Source of the DNA: Nomia melanderi
Lineage: Eukaryota; Arthropoda; Insecta; Hymenoptera; Halictidae
Direction of reading: 5' to 3'
Assembly (NCBI RefSeq): GCF_051020985.1
Contig: NW_027475141.1
Span: 1,550,001-1,614,000 of the forward strand
DNA: 64,000 nucleotides
The number at the start of each line of letters is the position of its first letter. Position 1 is the stretch's first letter. The position numbers and the translations under genes were made by a program. This document shows positions 1 to 11,400 of the stretch, piece after piece. The notes beneath the pieces are model-generated. The model had not been told where the DNA came from, did no database searches, and worked only from the letters and a program-made list of their open reading frames with translations.

Positions 1-1990
1 GGCCTCCTGCCGATAATTCACTTTGGTTTATTGCTCTATCTCTAATAGCACCCGAGATATCACCAGATATATATTGGATTTTTCCCTGACCCTGAGTGTC
101 CGGCCTCATGAGACGGTGGTTTTCTCGGCCCCCGGTGGTCCGAGGTCGTTCCCGATCACAGATGCATGCGCCAGGGCCTCCTGCAGATAATTCACTTTGG
201 TTTATTCCGCTATCTCTAATAGGACCCGAGATATCACCAGATATATATTGGATTTTCCCCTGACCCTGAGTGTCCGGCCCCATGAGACGGTGGTTTTCTC
301 GACCCCCGGTGGTCCGAGGTCGTTCCCGCTGCACAGAATCATGCGCCGGGGCCTCCTACAGACAATGCACTTTGATGTATTGGGCTATCTGTAATAGCAC
401 CCGAGATATCACCAGATATATATTGGATTCTTCCCTGACCCTGAGTGTCCACCCATGAGACGGTGGTTTTCTCTGCCCCTGGTGGTCCGAGGTCGTTCCC
501 GCTGCACAGATGCATGCGCCAGGGCCTCCTGCAGATAATTCACTTTGGTTTATTGCGCTATCTGTAATAGCATCCGAGATATCACTAGATATATATTGGA
601 TTTTTCCCTGACCCTGAGTGTCCGACCCATGAGACTGTAGTTTTCTCGGCCCCTGGTGGTCCGAGGTAGTTCCCGCTGAACAGACTCATGCGCCAGGGCC
701 TCCTACAGACAATGAACTATGATTTATTGCGCTATCTGCAATAGCACCCGAGATATCACCAGATATATATTGGATTTTTCCCTGACCCTGAGTGTCCGGC
801 AACATGAGACTGTGGTTTTCTCGGCCCCTGGTGGTCTGAGGTCGTTCCCGCTGCACAGATTCATGCGCCAGGGCCCCCTACAGACAATGCACTTTGATTT
901 ATTGCGCTATCTGTAAAAGCACCCGAGATATCACCAGATATATATTGGATTTTTCCCTGACCCTGAGTGTCCGGCCCCATGAGACTGTGGTTTTCTCGGC
1001 CCCTGGTGGTCCGAGGTCGTTCCCGCTGCACAGATTCATGCGCCAGGGTCTCCTGCAGATAATTCACTTTGGTTTATAGCGCTATCTCTAATAGCACCCG
1101 AGATATCACGAGATATATATTGGATTTTTCCCTGACCCTGAGTGTCCGGCCCCATGAGACGGTGGTTTTCTCGGCCCCTGGTGGTCCGAGGTCGTTCCCG
1201 CTGGACAGATGCATACGCGAGGGCCTCCTGCAGATAATTCACTTTGGCTTATTGCGCTATCTCTAATAGGACCCGAGATATCACCAGATATATATTGGAT
1301 TTTCCCCTGACCCTGACAGTCCGGCCCCATGAGACGGTAGTTTTCTCGGCCCCTGGTGGTCCGCGGTCGATCCCGCTGCACAGATTCATGCGCCAGGGCC
1401 TCCTACAGACAATGCACTTTGATGTATTGGGCTATCTGTAATAGCACCCGAGATATCACCAGATATATATTGGATTCTTCCCTGACCCTGAGTGTCCACC
1501 CATGAGACGGTGGTTTTCTCTGCCCCTGGTGGTCCGAGGTCGTTCCCCCTGCACAGATGCATGCGCCAGGGCCTCCTGCAGATAATTCACTTTGGTTTAT
1601 TGCGCTATCTGTAATAGCATCCGAGATATCACTAGATATATATTGGATTTTTCCCTGACCCTGAGTGTCCGACCCATGAGACTGTAGTTTTCTCGGCCCC
1701 TGGTGGTCCGAGGTCGTTCCCGCTGCACAGATTCATGCGCCAGGGCCTCCTACAAACAATTCACTTTGATTTATTGCGCTATCTGTAATAGCACCCGAGA
1801 TATCACCAGATATATATTGGATTTTTCCCTGACCCTGAGTGTCCGACTCCATGAGACGGTGGTTTTCTCGGCCCCTGGTGGTCCGAGGTCGTTCCCGCTG
1901 CACAGATTCATGCGCCAGGGCCTCCTGCCGATAATTCACATTGGTTTATTGCGCTATCTCTAATAGCACCCGAGATATCACCAGATATAT
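1..1990. repeat. Diverged monomers with a 1,047-bp (6-monomer) block duplication
   Basis: This stretch is mostly A-type monomers. The block at about 195-670 reappears at about 1,242-1,717, shifted 1,047 bp. Both copies share rare markers: TAATAGGACCCGAG, then GTGTCCACCCATGAG (a 3-bp contraction), then CATCCGAGATATCACTAG, then GTCCGACCCATGAG. The copies differ at several sites, so this duplication is older than those in the right half. No other sequence class is present. Confidence 0.8.
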
Positions 1991-2295
1991 ATTGGATTTT
2001 TCCCTGCCCCTGACAGTCCGGCCCCATGTGTCGATGGTTTTCTCGGTCCTTCGTGGTCCGAGGACGATCCCGCTGAACAGATTCATGCGCCAGGGCTTCC
2101 TGCAGACAATTCACTTTGGTGTATTGCGCTATCTGTAATAGCACCCGAGATATCACTATATATATGCTGGATTTTTACATGACCTTGGGTGACGGATTGC
2201 GAATATCTGTAATTTTCTCGGCGCCTGGTGGTCCGAGGTCGTTCCTGCTGCACAGATTCATTCGCCAGTGCCTCCTACAGACAATGCACTTTGAC

Positions 2296-2473
2296 TTATT
2301 GCGCTATCTCTAATAGCACCCGAGATATCACCAGATATATATTGGATATTTCCCTGACCCTGTCAGTCCGGCCCCATGAGACGGTGATTGTCTCGGCCCC
2401 TGGTGGTTCGAGGTCGATCCCGCTGCACAGATTCATGCGCCAGGGCCTCCTACAGACAATGCACTTTGATTTA
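2296..2473 (+). repeat. Monomer with an identical copy 34,832 bp away
   Basis: About 178 bases are identical, as far as I can read, to 37,128-37,305. Shared rare markers are TTGGATATTTCC, CCCTGTCAGTCC, GGTGATTGTCTCGG and GGTGGTTCGAGGTCGATCC. Neighbouring monomers do not match across the two sites. The offset is close to 199 monomers. This suggests transfer of one monomer over a long distance, or two survivors of a former HOR. Confidence 0.85.
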
Positions 2474-2492
2474 TTGCGCTATCTCTAATTGC

Positions 2493-2842
2493 ACCCGAGA
2501 TATCACCAGATATATATTGGATTTTTCCTTGACCCTGACAGTCCGGCCCCATGTGTCGATGGTTTTCTCGGTCCCTCGTGGTCCGAGGTCGATCCCGCTG
2601 CACGCATTCATGCGCCAGGGCCTCCTACAGACAATGCACTTTGATTTATTGCGCTATCTCTAATTGAACCCGAGATATCACCAGATATATATTGGATTTT
2701 TCCTTGACCCTGACAGTCCGGCCCCATGTGTCGATGGTTTTCTCGGTCCCTCGTGGTCCGAGGTCGATCCCGCTGCACGCATTCATGCGCCAGGGCCTCC
2801 TACAGACAATGCACTTTGATTTATTGCACTATCTGTAATAGC
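2493..2842 (+). repeat. Tandem pair of C-type monomers (2 x 175 bp)
   Basis: Two adjacent monomers (2,493-2,667 and 2,668-2,842) are nearly identical and carry the C-type markers: GACAGTCCGGCCCC, then GTGTCGATGG, then TCGGTCCCTCGTGG and GGTCGATCC. Each begins after TAATTG instead of the usual TAATAG. This looks like a recent single-monomer tandem duplication. Type C is found at about 2.0-6.3 kb and 57.4-63.1 kb and nowhere between. Confidence 0.85.
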
Positions 2843-5800
2843 ACCCGAGCTATCACTAGATATATATTGGATTTTCCCCTGACCCTGAGTGTCCGGCCCC
2901 ATGAGACGGTAGTTTTCTCGGCCCCTGGTTGTCCGAGATCGTTCCCGCTGCACAGATGCATGCGCCAGGGCCTCCTGCAGATAATTCACTTTGGTTTATT
3001 GCGCTATCTCTAATAGCACCCGAGATATCACCAGATATATATTGGATTTTCCCCTGACCCTGAGTGCCCGGCCCCATGAGACTGTGGTTTTCTCGGCCCC
3101 TAGTGGTCCGAGGTCGTTCCCGCTGCACAGACTCATGCGCCAGGGCCTCCTGCAGACATTGAACTTCGATTTATTGCGCTATCTGTAATAGCTCCCGAGA
3201 TATCACCAGATATATATTGGATTTTCCCCTGACCCTGAGTGTCCGGCCCCATGAGACGGTGGTTTTCTCGGCCCCTGGTGGTCCGAGTTCGTTCCCGCTG
3301 CCCAGATTCATGCGCCAGGGCCTCCTGCAGATAATTTACTTTGGTTTATTGGGCTATCTGTAATAGCACCCGAGATATCACCAGATATATATTGGATTCT
3401 TCCCTGACCCTGAGTGTCCGGCCCCATGAGACGTTGGTTTTCTCGGCCCCTGGTGGTCCGAGGTCGTTCCCGCTGCACAGATTCATGCGCCAGGGCCTCC
3501 TACAGACAATGCACTTTCATTTATTGCGCTCTCTGTAATAGCACCCGAGATATCACCAGATATATATTGGATTTTTTCCAGACCCTGAGTGTCCGGCCCC
3601 ATGGGACGGTGGTTTTCTCGGCCCCTGGTGGTCCGTGGTCGTTCTCGCTGCCCAGATTCATGCGCCAGGGCTTCCTGCAGATAATTCACTTTAGTTTATT
3701 GCGCTATCTCTAATAGCACCCGAGATTTCATCAGATATATATTGGATTCTTTCCCGACCCTGAGTGTCCGGCCCCATGAGACTGTGGTTTTCTCGGCCCC
3801 TAGTGGTCCGAGGTCGTTCCCGCTGCACAGATTCATGCGCCAGGGCCTCCTACAGACAATGCACTTTCATTTATTGCGCTATCTGTAATAGCACCCGAGA
3901 TATCAGCAGATATATATTGTATTTTTCCCTGACCCTGAGTGTCCGGCCCCATAAGACGGTGGTTTTCTCGGCCCCTGGTGGTCCGAGGTCGTTCCCGCTG
4001 CCCAGATTCATGCGCCAGGGCCTCCTGCAGATAATTCACTTTGGTTTATTGCGCTATCTCTAATAGCACCCGAGATTTCACCAGATATATATTGGATTTT
4101 TCCCTGACCCTGAGTGTCCGGCCCCATGAGACGGTGGTTTTCTCGGCCCCTGCTGGTCCGAGGTCGTTCCCGCTGCACAGATTCATGCGCCAGGGCCTCC
4201 TGCAGATAATTCACTTTGGTTTATAGCGCTATCTCTAATAGCACCCGAGATATCACCAGATATATATTGGATTTTCCACTGACCCTGAGTGTCCGGCCCC
4301 ATGAGACTGTGGTTTTCTAGGCCCCTGGTGGTCCGAGGTCGTTCCCGCTGAACAGACTCATGCGCCAGGGCCTCCTACAGACAATGAACTTTGATTTATT
4401 GCGCTATCTGTAACAGCACCCGGGATATCACCAGATATATATTGGATTTTTCCCTGAACCTGAGTGTCCGGCCCCATGCGACGGTGGTTTTCTCGGCCCC
4501 TGGTGCTCCGAGGTCGTTCCCGCTGCACAGATTCATGGGACAGGGCCTCCTGCAGATAATTTACTTTGGTTTATTGCGCTATCTCTAATAGCACCCGAGA
4601 TATCACCAGATATATATTGGATTTTCCCCTGACCCTGAGAGTCCGGCCCCATGAGACTGTGGTTTTCTCGGCCCCTGGTGGTCCGAGGTCGTTCCCGCTG
4701 CCCAGATTCATGCGCCAGGGCCTCCTGCAGATAATTCACTTTGGTTTATTGCGCTATCTCTAATAGCACCCGAGATATCACCAGATATATATTGGATTTT
4801 CCCCTGACCCTGACTGTCCGGCAACATGAGACTGCGGTTTTCTCGGCCCCTGGTGGTGCGAGGTCGTTCCCGCTGCCCAGATTCATGCGCCAGGGCCTCC
4901 AGCAGATAATTCACTTTGGTTTATTGCGCTATCTCTAATAGCACCCGAGATATCACCAGATATATATTGGATTTTTCCTAGACCCTGACAGTCCGGCCCC
5001 ATGTGTCGATGGTTTTCTCGGTCCCTCGTGGTCCGAGGTCGATCCCGCTGCACAGATTCATGCGCCAGGGACCCCAGCAGATAATTCACTTTGGTTTATT
5101 GCGCTATCTCTAATAGCACCCGAGGTATCACCAGATATATATTGGATTTTCCCCTGACCCTGAGTGTCCGGCCCCATGAGACTGTGGTTTTCTCGGCCCC
5201 TGGTGGTCCGAGGTCGTTCCCGCTGCACAGATTTATGCGCCAGGGCCTCCTACAGACTATGCACTTTGATTTATTGCGCTATCTGTAATAGCACCCGAGA
5301 TATCACCAGATATATATTGTATTTTTCCTTGACCCTGACACTCCGGCCGCATGTGTCGATGGTTTTCTCGGTCCCTCGTGGTCCGAGGTCGATCCCGCTG
5401 CACAGATTTATGCGCCAGGGCCCCCTGCAGATAATTCACTTTGATTTATTGCGCTATCTCTAATAGCACCCGAGATATCACCAGATATATGCTGGATTTT
5501 TACATGACCTTGGGTGACGGATTCCGAATATCTGTAATTTTCTCGGCCCCTGGTGGTCCGAGGTCGTTCCTGCTGCACAGATTCATTCGCCAGTGCCTCC
5601 TACAGACAATGCACTTTGATTTATTGCGCTATCTCTAATAGCACCCGAGATATCACCAGATATATGTTGGACTTTTCCCTGACCCTGACAGTCCGGCCCC
5701 ATGGGACGGTGATTTTCTCGGCCCCTGGTGGTCCGAGGTCGTTCCCATTGCACAGATTCATGCGCCAGGGCCTCCTACAGACAATGCACTTTGATTTTTT

Positions 5801-6690
5801 CCGCTATCTGTAATAGCACCCGAGATATCACCAGATATATATTGGATTTTTCCCTGACCCTGACAGTCCGGCCCCATGAGGCGGTAGTTTTCTCGGCCCC
5901 TGGTGGTCTGAGGTCGTTCCCGCTGCACAGATTCATGCGCCAGAGCTTCCTGCAGACAATTCGATTTGGTTTATTTCGCTATCTGTAATAGCACCCGAGA
6001 TATCACCAGATATATGCTGGATTTTTACATGACCTTGGGTGACGGATTCCGAATATCTGTAATTTTCTCGGCGCCTGGTGGTCCGAGGTCGTTCGTGCTG
6101 CACAGATTCATTCGCCAGTGCCTCCTACAGACAAAGCACTTTGATTTATTGCGCTATCTCTAATAGCACCCGAGATATCACCAGATATATATTGGATTTT
6201 TCCTTGATCCTGACAGTCCGGCCCCATGTGTCGATGGTTTTCTCGGTCCCTCGTGGTCCGAGGTCGATCCCGCTGCACGCATTCATGCGCCAGGGCCTCC
6301 TACCGACAATGCACTTTGATTTATTGCGCTATCGGTAATAGCACCCGAGATATCACCAGATATATATTGGATTTTTCCCTGACCCTGACAGTCCGGCCCC
6401 ATGAGGCAGTAGCTTTCTCGGCCCCTGGTGGTCTGAGGTCGATCCCGCTGCACAGATTCATGCGCCAGAGCTTCCTGCAGACAATTCGATTTGGTTTATT
6501 TCGCTATCTGTAATAGCACCCGAGATATCACCAGATATATGCTGGATTTTTACATGACCTTTGGTGACGGATTCCGAATATCTGTAATTTTCTCGGCCCC
6601 TGGTGGTCCAAGGTCGTTCCCGCTGCACAGAATCATGCGCCAGGGCTTCCTGCACACAATGCACTTTCATTTATCGCGCTATCTCTAATT

Positions 6691-7754
6691 GCATCCGAGA
6701 TTTCACCAGATATATAATGGATTTTTTCCTGACCCTGTCAGTCCGGCCCCATGAGACGGTGGGTTTCTCGGCCCCTGGTGGTCCGAGGTCGTTCCCGCTG
6801 CACAGATTCATGCGCCAGGGCCTCCCGCAGACAAAGCACTCTGGTTTATTGCGCTATCTGTAATAGCACCCGAGATATCACCAGATACATATTGGATTTT
6901 CCCCTGACCCTGACAGTCCGGCCCCACGATACGGTGATTTTCTCGGCCCCTGGTGGTCCGAGGTCGTTCCCGCAGCACAGCATCATGCGCCAGGGCTTCC
7001 TGCAGGCAATGCACTTTGATTTATTGCGCTATCTCTAACAGCACCCGAGATATCACCAGATATATATTGGATTTTCCCCTGACCCTGAGTGTCCGGCCCC
7101 ATGAGACTATGGTTTTCTCGGCCCCTGGTTGTCCGAGTTCGATCCCGCTGAACAGATTCATGCGACAGGGTTTCCTGCAGACAATTCACTTTGGTTTATT
7201 GCGCTATCTGTAATAGCACCCGAGATATCACCAAATAGATGCTGGATTTTTACATGACCGTGGGTGACGGATTCCGAATATCTGTAATTTTCTCGGCCCC
7301 TGGTGGTCCGAGGTAGTTCCTGCTGCACACACTCATGCGCCAGGGCCTCCTGCAGACAATGCACTTTGATTTATCGCGCTATCTGTAATAGAACCCGAGA
7401 TATCACCAGATATATATTGGATTTTTCCCTGACCCTGAGTGCCCGGCCCCATGTGTCGGTGGTTTTCTCGGCCCCTGGTGGTCCGAGGACGATCTCGCTG
7501 CACAGATTCAGGCGCTAGGGCCTCCTGCAGGCAATGCACTTTGATATATCGCGCTATCTGTAATAGCACCCGAGATATCACCAGATATATATTGGTTTTT
7601 TCCCCGACCCTGAGTGTGCGGCCCCATGAGACGGTGGTTTTCGCGGCCACTGTTGGTCCGAGGTCGTTCCCGCTGCACAGATTTATGCGCCAGGGCCGCC
7701 TGCAGATAATTCACTTTGGTTTATTGCGCTATCTCTACTAGCACCCGACATATC
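6691..7754. repeat. Diverged A/B monomers with little local duplication
   Basis: About six monomers of A and B type lie here, with several private changes (GATACATATTGG near 6,884, CCCACGATACGG near 6,925, CAAATAGATGCTGG near 7,232). The monomer at about 7,390-7,520 has a counterpart near 10,715-10,845, including a CAGGCGCTAGGG change. No gene or foreign sequence is visible. Confidence 0.7.
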
Positions 7755-7917
7755 ACCAGATATATATTGGTTTTTTCCCCGACCCTGAGTGTGCGGCCCC
7801 ATGAGACGGTGGTTTTCGCGGCCACTGTTGGTCCGAGGTCGTTCCCGCTGCACAGATTCATGCGCCAGGGCCTGCCGCAGAGAATGCACTTTGATTTATT
7901 GCGCTATCTGTAATAGC
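7568..7917 (+). repeat. Tandem pair of F-type monomers
   Basis: Two neighbouring 175-bp monomers (7,568-7,742 and 7,743-7,917) share TATTGGTTTTTTCCCCGACC, GTGTGCGGCCCC and TTTTCGCGGCCACTGTTGG. The same combination recurs near 10,920, 12,510, 13,900 and 16,880, and in weaker form near 9,000 and 16,700, but not outside about 7.5-17 kb. It is therefore a regionally private subfamily. Confidence 0.82.
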
Positions 7918-8490
7918 ACCGGAGATATCACCAGATATATATTGGATTTTTCCCTGACCCTGAGTGCCCGGCCCCATGTGTCGGTGGTTTTCTCGGCCCC
8001 TGGTGGTCCGAGGTCGTTCCTGCTGCACAGATTCATGCGCAAGGACCTCCTACGGACAATGCACTTTGATTTATTGCGCTATCTCTAATAGCACCCGAGA
8101 TATCACCAGATGTATATTTGATTTTTCCCTGACCCTGAGTGTTCGGCCCCATGCGACGGTGGTTTTCTCGGCCCCTGATGGTCCGAGGTCGTTCCCGCTG
8201 CACAGATTCATGCGCCAGGGCCGCCTGCAGATAATTCACTTTGGTTTATTGCGCTATCTCTATTAGCACCCGAGATATCACCAGATATATGCTGGATTTT
8301 TACATGACCTTGGGTGACGGATACCGAAAATCTGTAATTTTCTTGGCCCCTGGTGGTCAGAGGTCGTTGCTGCTGCACAGATTCATGCGCCAGGGCCTCC
8401 TGCAGACAATGCACTTTGATTTATCGCGCTATCTGTAATAGAACCCGAGATATCACCAGATATATATTGGATTTTTCCCTGACCCTGAGT
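7755..8490. repeat. ~735-bp block, copy 1 (partner at 13,884-14,619)
   Basis: Four monomers in the order F, A, A (with GATGTATATTTG), B match 13,884-14,619 at an offset of 6,129 bp (35 monomers). Shared rare features include GCGCAAGGACCTCCTACGG and CTATCTCTATTAGCACC. Differences are scattered (for example GGTGGTCAGAGG here against GGTGGTCCGAGG there), so the copies have had time to diverge. Confidence 0.8.
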
Positions 8491-11400
8491 GCCCGGACCC
8501 ATTAGACGGTGGTTTTCTCGGCCCCTGGAGGTCCGAGGTCGTTCCCGCTGCCCAGATTCAGGCGCCAGGGCCTCGTACAGTCAATGCACTTTGATTTATT
8601 GCGCTATCTGTAATAGCACCCGAGAAAGCACCATATATATGCTGGATTTTTACTAGACTTTTGGTGACGGATACCGAAAAACTGTAATTTTCTCGGCCCC
8701 TGGTGGTACGAGGTCGTTCCCGCTGCACAGATTCATGCGCCAGGGCCGCCTGCAGATAATTCACTTTGGTTTAATGCGCCATCTCTAATAGCACCCGAGA
8801 TATACCCAGATATATATCGGATTTTTCCCTGACCCTGAGTGTCCGGCCCCATGAGACGGTGGTTTACATGGCCCCTGATTGTCCGAGGTCGATCACGCTG
8901 CACAGATTCATGCGCTAGGGCCTCCTGCAGGCAATGCACTTTGATATATCGCGCTATCTGTAATAGCTCCCGAGATATCACCAGATACATATTGGTTTTA
9001 TCCCCGACCCTGAGTGTCCGGCCCCATGAGACAGTGGTTTTCGCGGCCCCTGGTGGTCCGAGGTCGTTGCTGCTGCCCAGAATCAAGCGCCAGGGCTTCC
9101 TGCAGATAATTCACTTTGGTTTATTGCGCTATCTCTAATAGCACCCGAGATATCACCAGATATATATTGGATTTTCCCCTGACCCTGAGTGTCCGGCCCC
9201 ATGAGACGGTGGTTTTCTCGGCCCCTGATTGTCCGAGGTCGATCTCGCTGCACAGATTCATGCGCTAGGGCCTCCTACAGACAATGCACTTTGGTTTATT
9301 GCGCTATCTGTAATAGCACCCGAGATATCACCAGATATATGCTGGAATTTTACATGACCTTGGGTGACGAATTCCGAATATCTGTAATTTTCTCGGCCCC
9401 TGGTGGTCCGAGGTCGTTCCCGCAGCCCAGATTTTATGCACCAGGGCCTCCTGCAGATAATTCACTTTGGTTTATTGCGCTATCTGTAATAGCACCCGTG
9501 ATATCACCAGATATATATTGGATTTTTCCCTGACCCTGAGTGTCCGGCCCCATGAGACTGTGGTTTTCTCGGCCCCTGGTGGTCCGAGGTCGTTCCCGCT
9601 GCCCAGAATCAAGCGCCAGGGCTTCCTGCAGATAATTCACTTTGGTTTATTGCGCTATCTCTAATAGCACCCGAGATATCACCAGATGTATATTGGATTT
9701 TTCCCTGACCCTGAGTGTCCGGCCCCATGTGACTGTAGTTTTCTCGGCCACTGGTGGTCCGAAGTCGTTCCCGCTGCACAGATTCATGCGTCAGGGCCTC
9801 CTACAGACAATGCACTTTGATTTATTGCTCTATCTGTAATAGCACCCGAGATATCACCAGATATATGCTGGATTTTTACATGACCTTGGGTGACGGATAC
9901 CGAAAATCTGTAATTTTCATGGCCCTTGGTGGTCCGAGGTCGTTGCTGCTGCACAGATTCATGCGGCAGGGCCTCCTGCAGACAATGCACTTTGATTTAT
10001 CGCGCTATCTGTAATAGAACCCGAGATATCACCAGATATATATTGGATTTTTCCCTGACCCTGAGTGCCCGGCCCCATGTGTCGGTGGTTTTCTCGGCCC
10101 CTGATGGTCCGAGGTCGTTCCCGCTGCACAGATTCATGCGCCAGGGCCGCCTGCAGACAATTCACTTTGGTTTATTGCGCTATCTCTACTAGCACCCGAC
10201 ATATCACCAGATATATATTGGATTCTTCCCTGACCATGACAGTCCGGCCCCATGAGACGGTGATTTTCTCGGCCCCTGGTGTTCCAAGGTCGTTCCCGCT
10301 GCACAGATTCATGCGCCAGGGCATCCTACAGACAATGCACTTTGGTTTATTGCGCTATCTGTAATAGCACCCGAGATATCACCAGATATATATTGGATTT
10401 TCCCCTGACCCTGAGTGTCCGGCCCCATGAGACGGTGGTTTTCTCGGCCCCTGATTGTCCGAGGTCGATCTCGCTGCACAGATTCATGCGTCAGGGCCTC
10501 CTACAGACCATGCACTTTGATTTATTGCGCTATCTGTAATAGCACCCGAGATATCACCAGATATATGCTGGATTTTTACATGACCTTGGGTGACGGATAC
10601 CGAAAATCTGTAATTTTCATGGCCCTTGGTGGTCCGAGGTCGTTGCTGCTGCACAGATTCATGCGGCAGGGCCTCCTGCAGACAATGCACTTTGATTTAT
10701 CGCGCTATCTGTAATAGAACCCGAGATATCACCAGATATATATTGGATTTTTCCCTGACCCTGAGTGCCCGGCCCCATGTGTCGGTGGTTTTCTCGGCCC
10801 CTGGTGGTCCGAGGTCGATCTCGCTGCACAGATTCAGGCGCTAGGGCCTCCTGCAGACAATGCACTTTGATATATCGCGCTATCTGTAATAGCACCCGAG
10901 ATATCACCAGATATATATTGGTTTTTTCCCCGACCCTGAGTGTGCGGCCCCATGAGACGGTGGTTTTCGCGGCCACTGTTGGTCCCAGGTCGTTCCCGCT
11001 GCACAAATTTATGCGACAGGGCCTCCTACAGACAATGCACTTTGATTTATTGCGCTATCTGTAATAGCACCGGAGATATCACCAGATATATATTGTATTT
11101 TTCCCTGACCCTGAGTGCCCGGCCCCATGTGTCGGTGGTTTTCTCGGCCCCTGGTGGTCCGAGGTCGTTGCCGCTGCACAGATTCATGCGACAGGGCCTC
11201 CCGCAGACAATGCACTTTGATTTATTGCGCTATCTGTAATACCACCCGAGATATCACCAGATATATATTGGATTTTTCCCGGAACCTGAGTGTCCGGCCC
11301 CATGAGACGGTGGTTTTCTCGGCCCCTGGTGGTCCGAGGTCGTTCCCGCTGCACAGATTCATGCGCCAGGGCTTCCTGCAGATATTTCACTTTGGTTTAT

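Larger units (their letters stand above)
1991..6690. repeat. Mixed A, B2 and C monomers with a partial 525-bp trimer pattern
   Basis: C-type monomers occur near 2,010, 2,530, 2,705, 4,990, 5,335 and 6,215. B2 monomers with GGATTCCGAATATCTG recur at 525-bp spacing near 5,480, 6,005 and 6,530. The A-type monomer at 5,816-5,995, marked by GGTGGTCTGAGGTCG, CAGAGCTTCC and TTCGATTTGG, is repeated almost unchanged at 6,341-6,520. The third member of the trimer differs between copies, so this is a decayed or partly converted three-monomer HOR. The rest are A monomers. Confidence 0.72.

Noticed and set aside
17..300. TATA-like promoter from GATATATATT
   Set aside because: It is present in nearly every monomer with no initiator, downstream gene or strand preference. 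The sequence alone gives no ground to call a promoter.
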